Notes under the pieces: generated by a model
Seen by the model: only the letters and a program-made list of their open reading frames with translations
What the model was told of the DNA's origin: nothing
Database searches by the model: none
Translations under genes and position numbers: made by a program
Shown here: one piece after another, positions 8,525 to 15,622 of the stretch
Position numbering within the stretch: position 1 is the stretch's first letter
Layout of the letters: every line of letters begins with the position of its first letter
Assembly: GCF_013140855.1 (NCBI RefSeq)
Contig: NZ_JABBPG010000001.1
Span: 372,001-436,000, forward strand
DNA length: 64,000 bases
From: Pseudoalteromonas caenipelagi
GTDB lineage: Bacteria > Pseudomonadota > Gammaproteobacteria > Enterobacterales > Alteromonadaceae
Direction: 5' to 3'

Positions 8525-11011
8525 ATGACAACTGCGACAGAGCAGATCATTCAAGGTCTGAGACAAAACTTCCAGCATGCATTAACAACATCTGATTTAA
8601 ACCGTGATGGTACGATAGACAGAAACGAGTTGATCCAAGTTTTAACCAGAGCAGCAACCCCTTGGCAGATAGCTCAGAATATGGTTAACGAAATCTTTAA
8701 TCGACTAGATAATAATCGTGATGGACGATTGACGATTGACGATGTATCTGGGCAAGTAAACCAAATAACACAACAGCCTCAGACAAATATGTCTCAGGCA
8801 GCGCAGCAAGTTCTTAACGGATTACAACAAAACTTTCAGCAGTCACTAAACAACGCTGACACAAACCGCGATGGCACCATAGACCGCAATGAACTCGTGC
8901 AAGCGTTGATGCGCGCGGCAACACCATGGCAAGTGGCAAATAACATTGCTGGCGAGATTTTCTTAAAATTAGATAAAAACCGAGATGGTAGAATATCTGC
9001 TCAAGACGTTTCCCAGCAAATACCAAATATGGGGCATCACGTTAATACTAGCAACCCTGCAGTAGAGCAAATTATTGCGGGCTTTAGACAAAATTTTCAA
9101 CAAACGCTGCAAACCGCAGATATGAACAGAGATGGTACATTAGACTTTAACGAACTAGTCAATGCATTGGTAAGAACCAATGTGCCTTATAGTGTTGCGC
9201 AAACTATGGCTAGAGACGTGTTTCAAAAGTTAGATACCAATCATGATGGCAGAATCGCAGCGCACGAAGTAAGCCAACAAATAAATAGCTCCACAACTTT
9301 AGATTACAACTTAAGAACCAAGTTGGAGCAAATGATTCAAATCCTGAGCGCTAATTTCCAAAACACCCTACGTCAGTCAGATCTCAACTGGGACAGCACG
9401 CTAGATCGCAACGAAATTGTTCAATTATTGGTTAGATCTAATGTGCCATGGAACAGTGCCCATGAAATGGCAGATGAGATTTTTACCCGCTTGGACAAAA
9501 ACCGCGATGGCCGACTGTCAGTGCAAGATGTAGCAACAACACTGCCACAAACTGGTCATCATGGCATTACACCAGGAATGACCTATGCGCAGGTTTATCA
9601 AACGTTTTTAACTAACTTTGAACAAGCCATACAAGTAGCTGATGTAAACCAAGATGGTATGGTAGATCAAAACGAGTTAACCAACGTGTTAGTCAGAACT
9701 AACGCCCCTTATCAAACAGCACAACAGTTATCTGCATTTTTGTTCCAGCAATTAGACCACAACCGTGATGGTCGTCTGTCACTTCATGATATAAGAACAA
9801 ATGCCCCTTCCCAGCATGGCTATAAAAAGCGCAACCTGCCTCTTGGCAGAAATCTATCAATTATTGGCCAAGGCAGTCACCGTGCACTTTATATCCCGTA
9901 TGCGTATGCAGGAAACAGTGACGTCGGTGGCAGCGATGGTTGGTTTGATGTGTATGCCAATTCCACCGAAAAGTGGATCAACATCTTACATGAAGGTGGT
10001 GGCGATGAGCATAGAGTAGATGATACTTTCGGTGGCTATCGCTTTATTGCCTTTATGTTTAAAGCCTGTTACCCAGATCTTTCCTCTGTCGATGAAACCA
10101 AATTCCGCTTATCGATGCCTTTTGATGCACCGACAGAAGAAGAAGCTGTGAATTTGCTTGAAGCCATGTTGATGGGCAATAGTGAAAGCCCAATTGATCT
10201 GCCAGATAAAAACAGCGAGCAATCCTACTTAGTTGAATATTATATGGTGCCGTTGTTGTCTAAGTTTACCATCATGTATGGTCGCCAGACTCTGTTACGC
10301 ATTATGCACAAACATGGCCACACCTTTGATCGAAACGTGGTGGAAAATATTACTAAGTGTGCCACACAGTTTAAAGATGTGTTCGGTGAAGGACAAACGT
10401 CAGGCCTAAATTATCGACTCGCACAGTGGACAGACCCTGTTATGGCCATCATCAGCGGTGGCTTCTTGCTCGTTATTGAAGGTATGATGGATATCGTGAA
10501 GCTGCAAAGATCGGATGCCTTTTGCTTAGCAAAAATAAGAAACGGGGCAAAAACGCTTAGAGCTTGCCTTGATGGTATCACCACCACAACTTCCTTTATT
10601 GATATACTTCTCACTGCCGTTGAGGTGACAGCCCTTGTAGTTATTACAGGAGCAGCAATGTTAGCAAGCGGTGGCACCGCTGCTGCTGGTATTATTGCAG
10701 CAGGTGTTGCCGGTGTTGGTTGTGGCGGTTTAGCTATCACTAAATTGTTAGTATATAAACTTGCCAGTGGTGACAACACGAGTGACATTAAAAACATGGA
10801 GCGCGACATGAAAGATATCATGGAGAAGGTGCTAAATATGTTTAGTGAGTTCGGTAACACTGCATACCTGAATGACCCTGAAATGCGCCGTTTCATTACC
10901 CCTGCGATCCGTACTCGCATTGAAGCGGCCAAAGCGAGTGGCCATAAACTAAATGGTGCATTAAGTCAGGATATCGTTAGCGCTTTCCATTGGGGGATTG
11001 ACTACCGTTAA
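8525..11011 (+). CDS. Large protein with ten EF-hand loops and a novel C-terminal module
   Basis: 828 residues, no signal peptide visible. Residues 1 to about 425 are five tandem units of about 85 residues. Each has two EF-hand loops: an a-loop such as DLNRDGTIDRNE (residues 24-35) ending in E, and a b-loop such as DKNRDGRISAQD ending mostly in D. In unit four the a-loop is DLNWDSTLDRNE, with the key glycine changed to serine. Next comes a soluble domain (about 435-640; motifs LSIIGQGSHRALYIPYAYA, GGGDEHRVDDTFGGYRF). Then a long hydrophobic hairpin follows (about 695-750; VTALVVITGAAMLASGG and AAGIIAAGVAGVGCGGLAI), and a charged helical tail. Calcium binding follows from the motif. Function of the C-terminal part is unknown; a calcium-gated membrane-acting effector is one idea. 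Confidence 0.85.
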   Translation: MTTATEQIIQGLRQNFQHALTTSDLNRDGTIDRNELIQVLTRAATPWQIAQNMVNEIFNRLDNNRDGRLTIDDVSGQVNQITQQPQTNMSQAAQQVLNGLQQNFQQSLNNADTNRDGTIDRNELVQALMRAATPWQVANNIAGEIFLKLDKNRDGRISAQDVSQQIPNMGHHVNTSNPAVEQIIAGFRQNFQQTLQTADMNRDGTLDFNELVNALVRTNVPYSVAQTMARDVFQKLDTNHDGRIAAHEVSQQINSSTTLDYNLRTKLEQMIQILSANFQNTLRQSDLNWDSTLDRNEIVQLLVRSNVPWNSAHEMADEIFTRLDKNRDGRLSVQDVATTLPQTGHHGITPGMTYAQVYQTFLTNFEQAIQVADVNQDGMVDQNELTNVLVRTNAPYQTAQQLSAFLFQQLDHNRDGRLSLHDIRTNAPSQHGYKKRNLPLGRNLSIIGQGSHRALYIPYAYAGNSDVGGSDGWFDVYANSTEKWINILHEGGGDEHRVDDTFGGYRFIAFMFKACYPDLSSVDETKFRLSMPFDAPTEEEAVNLLEAMLMGNSESPIDLPDKNSEQSYLVEYYMVPLLSKFTIMYGRQTLLRIMHKHGHTFDRNVVENITKCATQFKDVFGEGQTSGLNYRLAQWTDPVMAIISGGFLLVIEGMMDIVKLQRSDAFCLAKIRNGAKTLRACLDGITTTTSFIDILLTAVEVTALVVITGAAMLASGGTAAAGIIAAGVAGVGCGGLAITKLLVYKLASGDNTSDIKNMERDMKDIMEKVLNMFSEFGNTAYLNDPEMRRFITPAIRTRIEAAKASGHKLNGALSQDIVSAFHWGIDYR

Positions 11012-11034
11012 GTAATCGAAACTATTAATTGTGC

Positions 11035-11067
11035 AGGCGGAATAACAGTCCGTTACTCCGCCTTTTT
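11035..11067 (+). terminator. Rho-independent terminator of the EF-hand gene
   Basis: Stem AGGCGGAATAAC / GTTACTCCGCCT with one wobble pair, five-base loop, followed by five T. Classic intrinsic terminator 24 bases after the stop codon. Confidence 0.85.
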
Positions 11068-11187
11068 AACGAATGCTGATCTAAATTATTATCTTATGCA
11101 CTGTTTCAGTTTATGGGGGAATTACACCATCGTTCACTCCTTGAACTTAGAATTGAAATAATTTTGAAGAACTAAAAGCTTAGACAA

Positions 11188-11214
11188 GACACCCAAAGTT
11201 TCAACTTTGAGTGC
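11188..11214 (-). terminator. Stem-loop at the distal end of the cassette array
   Basis: On the minus strand CACTCAAAGTT / AACTTTGGGTG with a two-base loop, followed by a T-rich stretch. It lies just past the last attC in the reading direction of the cassettes, so it could end array transcription. Confidence 0.4.
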
Positions 11215-11276
11215 CCAAATTGAGTGACCATATATGTCCCTAACAGTCCTTTCTTGTCACTTATCTCAAAGTAAAC

Positions 11277-11346
11277 ATAACGCCTTGCTCACCGGAAAAT
11301 TGGGAGCGCAGCGAATAATTTTCCGTGTGGAGCAACTTGTTAGTTG
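11277..11346 (-). repeat. attC site A (last cassette)
   Basis: Minus strand opens with CTAACAAGTTGCTCC and closes with GGTGAGCAAGGCGTTATG. Inner arms CGGAAAATT / AATTTTCCG pair around a short loop, giving the folded single-strand form used by integron integrases. About 70 bases. It resembles attC site E in its inner arms. It lies about 130 bases after the stop of the gene at 11474. Confidence 0.85.
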
Positions 11347-11473
11347 CCTATAAAATATACCTAATTCTCTTATTAGCTTCTATTATGAAATAAGAGGCTA
11401 CTGCTGAAAGTAGAATACATGAAACAGTTAACATAGTCGTTACGCTTACTTGACCGGAGAAGGTTCATATGTG

Positions 11474-12250
11474 TTAGGCTGGCCAAATACGCTTAGCCTC
11501 ATGATAAGTATTGTTTCTATACTTATCATGATAAAAGTTAAATATATCTTGATGATCAGTCTCATCAAAATAATAAACAGGCCTTCCTCCTCCAGGAACC
11601 CCCTGAGTAACCAACATAAAATAGCATTGGCCGTTATTAGTTTTTTCATCAATAAAGCAGAATGAATCTAACCAACCGTTAGCACATCTAATTTCTAGTA
11701 GTTTATTGTCCTTTATTTCAGTCAATTTATCTTGACCGAATTTTTCGACAATAAACGAGTCAATTCTTTTTATCGAATGAATAATTTCCTTTGCTTCACG
11801 TTCAAATTTACCATTGCTAACGCCTTGGTACATTTGAATAACTTTTTCATCAGTTATGTCAGAAATTAATATGTTTATTTTTTTGCTGAGACTAAGTGAG
11901 TTGATTAGCTTTTCAAAATTTTCAGGGTATCGATGATGGTTTAATACATAGTTTTGGCTTGGGCCTACCAGCAAAACCGAGTTTTTATATTTTTCGTAAA
12001 GAGTTGGTATGCTCAACTCTGTTGAATTTACATTGAGATTGTAAGGAATCTCCCCCTTGTGAGGATATATAAATTTATTTTGTGTATAACTAAGCAGAAT
12101 ACACAGGATCACGAGAAACAGAGTAATGAATATTATTCTTGGTAAGGTTTCATACGTATCCGGTATTCCACCCTGAATTAGCCATAGTAATGCACTCCCT
12201 GTTACCCCGAATGCAAGAGAAGTTAAGGTACTTTTTAACCAGTTTGGCAC
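11474..12250 (-). CDS. Cassette-borne membrane-anchored protein of unknown function
   Basis: 258 residues from a GTG at 12250 with ribosome site GGGAG six bases before it. Two hydrophobic helices at residues about 8-28 and 36-56 anchor it. The rest (about 85-258) is a soluble alpha/beta domain with VLLVGPSQNYVLNHHRYPEN, INILISDITDE and a closing GGRPVYYFDETDHQDIFNFY. That ending resembles domains seen at the C-termini of DUF5919- or PLD-like sensor proteins, but this is a faint similarity. It is the fifth cassette gene of the array. A two-helix anchor plus soluble domain is a layout seen in several anti-phage effectors; function here is unproven. Confidence 0.8.
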   Translation of the reverse strand: MPNWLKSTLTSLAFGVTGSALLWLIQGGIPDTYETLPRIIFITLFLVILCILLSYTQNKFIYPHKGEIPYNLNVNSTELSIPTLYEKYKNSVLLVGPSQNYVLNHHRYPENFEKLINSLSLSKKINILISDITDEKVIQMYQGVSNGKFEREAKEIIHSIKRIDSFIVEKFGQDKLTEIKDNKLLEIRCANGWLDSFCFIDEKTNNGQCYFMLVTQGVPGGGRPVYYFDETDHQDIFNFYHDKYRNNTYHEAKRIWPA

Positions 12251-12265
12251 AAATTCTCCCTAAGA

Positions 12266-12367
12266 GCCTAACGCCTTAATAAACGGCGAAAAAGAGTAGG
12301 CTAAAATAAGCGACGAAGGAGCGCAAGCCTACTGTTTTGCGTCCACGGTTTAATTAATTTGTTATGT
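12266..12367 (-). repeat. attC site B
   Basis: Opens with CATAACAAATTAATTAAACC and closes with TTTATTAAGGCGTTAGGC on the minus strand. Central arms TAGGCT / AGCCTA frame a conserved core (GCGCTCCTTCGTCGC). About 102 bases. The core is nearly identical to that of the interrupted attC site C. Its left box overlaps the stop codon of the gene at 12362. Confidence 0.88.
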
Positions 12368-12661
12368 GACTTTAACTCTTTTACCTAAATGCTTGCCTAT
12401 AAGCCCTATTGGTAAAAGGCATGTATTAATGATGATTACCCTAAAAATTATCCCTAAGAAAAACAATATATCCATATCAGGAGTACCATCCCACTCTGGC
12501 TTTTTCATAAACTCTGACACTAAATAAATATCACTAATAGCAATGGATAAGAGTACAATTAAATGGGCGATAAAAAGACCTAGATAACCGAACCTTTTAG
12601 CAGAGAAAAAGGTAACTAAACACCATACAATCCAGAAATAAAATTCGTACTCCAGAAACAC
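12362..12661 (-). CDS. Cassette-borne small membrane protein
   Basis: 99 residues with three hydrophobic segments (about 5-20 YEFYFWIVWCLVTFF, 25-45 LGLFIAHLIVLLSIAIS, 65-88 ILFFLGIIFRVIIINTCLL) and a basic tail GKHLGKRVKVT. The stop codon lies inside the attC box, the tight packing typical of gene cassettes. No family is recognised. It is the fourth cassette. The upstream attC, site C, is split by the insertion sequence, which now separates this gene from the cassette promoter. Confidence 0.75.
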   Translation of the reverse strand: MFLEYEFYFWIVWCLVTFFSAKRFGYLGLFIAHLIVLLSIAISDIYLVSEFMKKPEWDGTPDMDILFFLGIIFRVIIINTCLLPIGLIGKHLGKRVKVT

Positions 12662-12690
12662 TGAACTTCCCTAGTCACATAACGAATGAT

Positions 12691-12701
12691 ATGGACTCCC
12701 C
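12691..12701 (+). repeat. Left subterminal inverted repeat of the IS1111-type element
   Basis: ATGGACTCCCC; a related copy, GAGAGTCCAT, also lies directly before the transposase start (12751-12760). Confidence 0.85.
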
Positions 12702-12760
12702 ACTCGGCATCAATGTGCCATAGTGAAGTTGATAAAAAGCTTCAATTGAGGAGAGTCCAT

Positions 12761-13786
12761 ATGTCATTAATTAAAGCCATTGGCATCGATTTAGCCAAAT
12801 CTATCTTTAGTATCCACGGTGTTGATACTCATGACAAGTGTAAATTACGTAAAACCATCAAGCGAAACAAACTCTTAGCTGAAATTGCAAAATTACCGCC
12901 TTGCATTATTGGCATGGAAGCCTGCTCGGGCGCACATTATTGGGCACGCGAATTTACTAAGTTGGGCCATGACGTACGTATCATGGCATCCAAGTTTGTC
13001 ATTCCTTATCGTCAAAACGAAAAGAACGATGCCAATGACGCTGAAGCTATCTGTGAAGCAGTTACCCGACCTAAAACACGATTTGTCACTATCAAAAGTG
13101 AAGAACAACAAGCTGTTCTTTGCCTGCACCGTATTCGACAGGGAGCCATAAAAGACAGAACTGCGCTGATAAACCGCTTACGAGGATTACTTGCTGAATT
13201 TGGTATTGTTATGCCCAAAGGTCGATACCCTGCACAACAGGCGATAACAAGTATTTTAGAAGACGCTGAAAATGCTTTGCCGATACTCGCCAGAGAGTTA
13301 CTTCATGATTTATGGCTAGAGATTAAAGGGCTAAACCAACAAATTCTCAAGCACGACAGAAAGCTTTACCAATTAGCCAATCAAATGAACGCCGCTAAAC
13401 GCTTAATGAGCATTCCTGGTGTCAGTGAAGTCACTGCAACTGCGGTAGTTGCCACCGTGTGTGATGCCACAGAATTCGATACCAGCCGGGCATTCTCTGC
13501 TTGGATAGGTTTAGTACCAAAACAATACACCACTGGTGGCCAAGTTAAGCTGGGTCGAATATCAAAACGAGGCGAAAAACACATACGCACCTCACTCATT
13601 CATGGCGCACGAGCCGTGATTGCTAACTGCAAGCACAAAACTGATAGAACCCGTTTATGGGTAAAAGACCTTATCGAACGACGAGGATTTAAACGAGCGA
13701 CGGTAGCCTTGGCAGCCAAAAATGCGCGATTAATTTGGGCATTGTTACACTCAGAAAAAGAATATCAGATTGATTATGTGAAATAG
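12761..13786 (+). CDS. IS110 family (IS1111 subgroup) transposase
   Basis: 341-residue DEDD transposase that moves the element as a circle. The N-terminal RuvC-like domain shows IGIDLAKS (Asp10), GMEACSGAHYW (Glu near 58) and KNDANDAEAI (acidic pair near 100). The C-terminal transposase-20 domain shows SIPGVSEVTATAVVA, SAWIGLVPKQYTTGG and RISKRGEKHIRTSLIHGA. Start chosen at the ATG at 12761, preceded by GAGGAG at 12749-12754; a longer frame upstream has no ribosome site and lies in the inverted-repeat region. The frame is intact, so the element may still be active. Confidence 0.93.
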   Translation: MSLIKAIGIDLAKSIFSIHGVDTHDKCKLRKTIKRNKLLAEIAKLPPCIIGMEACSGAHYWAREFTKLGHDVRIMASKFVIPYRQNEKNDANDAEAICEAVTRPKTRFVTIKSEEQQAVLCLHRIRQGAIKDRTALINRLRGLLAEFGIVMPKGRYPAQQAITSILEDAENALPILARELLHDLWLEIKGLNQQILKHDRKLYQLANQMNAAKRLMSIPGVSEVTATAVVATVCDATEFDTSRAFSAWIGLVPKQYTTGGQVKLGRISKRGEKHIRTSLIHGARAVIANCKHKTDRTRLWVKDLIERRGFKRATVALAAKNARLIWALLHSEKEYQIDYVK

Positions 13787-14040
13787 TTAAATCAGTAAAA
13801 AAGAAAGGTTAGTTAAAACGGTTAACCCCACCGAGTCTTAGCATTAGCAAGTGACGATAACACGGTCAGACCGAGAGCATGAAAGCCTGTTTAGTCGGGA
13901 AGAGTTAGCAACTCTGTTTAACGAATGAGGCATTGCTCAAGCGCAAATCATCAGGGCGATAGCGTAGATAAGCTAATAAACGCCGAATGTAGAGCTGCTG
14001 TCAGATCTTCTTGTTGTCAAAACTGCTATTGCTTGACAAA
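13787..14040 (+). ncRNA. Putative guide (seek/bridge) RNA of the IS1111-type element
   Basis: 254 non-coding bases between transposase stop and right inverted repeat, where IS1111 elements are reported to encode the RNA that picks the target. It holds a hairpin AGAGTT-agc-AACTCT (about 13901-13915). Directly after it comes TAACGAATGA (13919-13928), which equals the left target/element junction at 12680-12689. A weaker match, CATG then AGCCT (13878-13887), recalls the right junction. RNA ends are not determined. Confidence 0.6.
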
Positions 14041-14051
14041 GGGGAGTCCAT
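14041..14051 (-). repeat. Right subterminal inverted repeat of the IS1111-type element
   Basis: GGGGAGTCCAT, the exact reverse complement of the left repeat. Confidence 0.85.
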
Positions 14052-14054
14052 GTA

Positions 14055-14147
14055 GCCTTACTAATGGGCGCAAAAATGCTTGGCTAAAATTAGCGACGAA
14101 GGAGCGCAAGCCAAGCGTTTTGCGTCCTTTTAAGTAACTTGTTATAC
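14055..14147 (-). repeat. attC site C, main part (interrupted by the insertion sequence)
   Basis: Minus strand opens with TATAACAAGTTACTTAAAAG and runs to ATTAGTAAGGC; the closing GTTATG lies beyond the element at 12683-12678. Arms TTGGCT / AGCCAA and the core GCGCTCCTTCGTCGC match attC site B. It belongs to the protease cassette; the split end is the entry point of the next cassette. Confidence 0.85.
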
Positions 14148-14153
14148 CGTTAT

Positions 14154-14948
14154 TTAGTTCTCGGTCATGGTTTTTCTGATCCAGTCACTATAAGCAGAAA
14201 TTCTGACCTGATAAGACTTTTTGCCGTAATGCCCAGCGACAAACTCTTCTAAATTGCCCTCAATATAGTCCCAGCTAAACAAGGCAACTAAATAGTTTTT
14301 TCCTTCAGAGGCCATAATCAAAGGGCCGCCGCTATCACCTGAACCGTCAATCCCTTCAAGCTCAAGGGCTTTTTCACCTGAGTCAAAAGTGATTGATAAC
14401 CAATTAGTATGCGCTTCTTCAATTCTATTTTGCAGGTGCCTGAATTTTCCCTGAGTCCCTTGAACAGAACCGGTTATACCATTGCCCGTTGTCCCTCGGC
14501 CATAGCCTGTTATTACTTGATTGAGTTCCTTGTTTTCAGAATATATTTCAATAGTGGCACTCTCTGGTAGATTAGAGCTTAACTTGACTAAAGCAATGTC
14601 GTGCGCAGTCATCATAAAAGTCATTAATTCAGCAGCATCCCCACTCAGCATGTGTTCCGGAATATCCGTTATGCCTGGATGGATAATTACCTTTTCAACT
14701 TCAACTTCGTATTCGCCGATTTGTAGTGTTTTATCAAGAATATTTGGTGGTAAAAGGTGCGCTACCGTCACAACCCAATTAGGTGCTATCAAAGCACCGT
14801 GTCCGCCATTTGGCATATCAACGAAAAACGATGGTGTTTTTTCTAATTCATAGTTACTGGCTTGAACATCATGGCGAACAACTACCGCTAAACTATCAAC
14901 GGAAAGTAATAGTAGGCAGACGAAGTAAACACATTGACCAATTTTCAT
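14154..14948 (-). CDS. Cassette-borne secreted trypsin-like serine protease
   Basis: 264 residues. A signal peptide (MKIGQCVYFVCLLLLSVDSL, then A) sends it to the periplasm or outside. Catalytic triad of the S1 fold: His in NWVVTVAHLL, Asp in TAHDIALVKL, Ser in GIDGSGDSGGPL. The usual TAAHC cysteine is absent, so the standard disulphide is missing. It is the third cassette of the integron, with its attC starting seven bases after the stop. A secreted protease is an unusual cassette cargo. Specificity is unknown. Confidence 0.88.
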   Translation of the reverse strand: MKIGQCVYFVCLLLLSVDSLAVVVRHDVQASNYELEKTPSFFVDMPNGGHGALIAPNWVVTVAHLLPPNILDKTLQIGEYEVEVEKVIIHPGITDIPEHMLSGDAAELMTFMMTAHDIALVKLSSNLPESATIEIYSENKELNQVITGYGRGTTGNGITGSVQGTQGKFRHLQNRIEEAHTNWLSITFDSGEKALELEGIDGSGDSGGPLIMASEGKNYLVALFSWDYIEGNLEEFVAGHYGKKSYQVRISAYSDWIRKTMTEN

Positions 14949-15004
14949 TTTATTTCCCTATTTATGTTTTTATTAGACTGTCGAAGAAATTAACTCATAG
15001 AGGT

Positions 15005-15131
15005 ATATAACGCCGCGTTAAGGGGTGAACAACGCCAACCACCTAACCTAAACCATTGTGCCGTAATCACTTAAGCCGATTCAAACTAAAAATGCCAAGC
15101 GTTGAGAATCCCTCTTGAACGCTTTGTTATA
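15005..15131 (-). repeat. attC site D (VCR-like)
   Basis: About 127 bases. Opens with TATAACAAAGCGTTCAAGAG and closes with CCCTTAACGCGGCGTTATAT on the minus strand. The opening CAAGAGGGATTCTCAACGC is very close to the Vibrio cholerae repeat type, unlike the shorter attC sites A and E. It follows the NTF2-like gene. Confidence 0.88.
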
Positions 15132-15149
15132 TGCCTGTTTTCTCAAGCT

Positions 15150-15527
15150 TCAGTTATGTTCTAGCTCGAATGGCGAACACGGTGTGCCTTGGTGATACTT
15201 GAGTTGCCAGCAAGTACCGGTAAATACCCAAATTGAACAACGTTTAGCAAAATCACTAACTTCGCCAAATTCACTTACCAGAGCTGACTCGTACCTCAGA
15301 AGTTGAACGGAAGGTTCTAGCTGAATACATTCATACCTCTGTGAATGTATACGAGTGCTTGAAGGTTCCTCACCTTCCATCATTTCTATGATTGAGTCGA
15401 AATCATAACTCGTACCTGATTTACCGACTTCCACAAAACTAGGATGGATTAGGCGCTCAATATCCGTTTTACTTTGACGTATTTCATACTGATGCAACTC
15501 GATCTCTTGCTCAATGAGAATATCCAT
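15150..15527 (-). CDS. Cassette-borne NTF2-like (DUF4440-type) protein
   Basis: 125 residues of the nuclear transport factor 2 fold. Seen: an opening helix (LIEQEIELHQYEIRQSK), LIHPSFVEVGKSGTSYDFDS in the first strand region, then RSSIW-like RCSIWVFTGTCWQLKYHQGT near the end. Members are small pocket proteins that can be enzymes, binding domains or immunity-type proteins; no reaction can be assigned. Second cassette of the array; its attC begins 19 bases after the stop. NTF2-like proteins are frequent integron cargo. Confidence 0.83.
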   Translation of the reverse strand: MDILIEQEIELHQYEIRQSKTDIERLIHPSFVEVGKSGTSYDFDSIIEMMEGEEPSSTRIHSQRYECIQLEPSVQLLRYESALVSEFGEVSDFAKRCSIWVFTGTCWQLKYHQGTPCSPFELEHN

Positions 15528-15550
15528 TTGGTCTCCAAAACTTCAAAGGC

Positions 15551-15622
15551 ATATAACGCCCGCAGCACGGGAAAAATTGTAGCGAAGCGGAAATTTTGTC
15601 CCTGTGCCTGCGATTGTTAGGC
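15551..15622 (-). repeat. attC site E
   Basis: 72 bases. Opens with GCCTAACAATCGCAGGCAC and closes with CTGCGGGCGTTATAT on the minus strand. Inner arms CAGGGACAAAATTT / AATTTTTCCCGTG pair around GCTTCG. It starts right after the stop codon of the TIR gene. Confidence 0.88.

Larger units (their letters stand above)
12684..14054 (+). mobile_element. IS1111-type (IS110 family) insertion sequence inside an attC
   Basis: About 1371 bases. Subterminal inverted repeats ATGGACTCCCC (12691-12701) and GGGGAGTCCAT (14041-14051) are perfect over 11 bases. Seven bases lie outside the left repeat and three outside the right one, the layout known for the IS1111 subgroup. Removing the element joins CATAAC to GCCTTACT and restores a perfect attC end. 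The element therefore inserted one base from the integron crossover point. It carries one transposase gene and a long non-coding tail. No target duplication is seen, as expected for this family. Confidence 0.9.
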
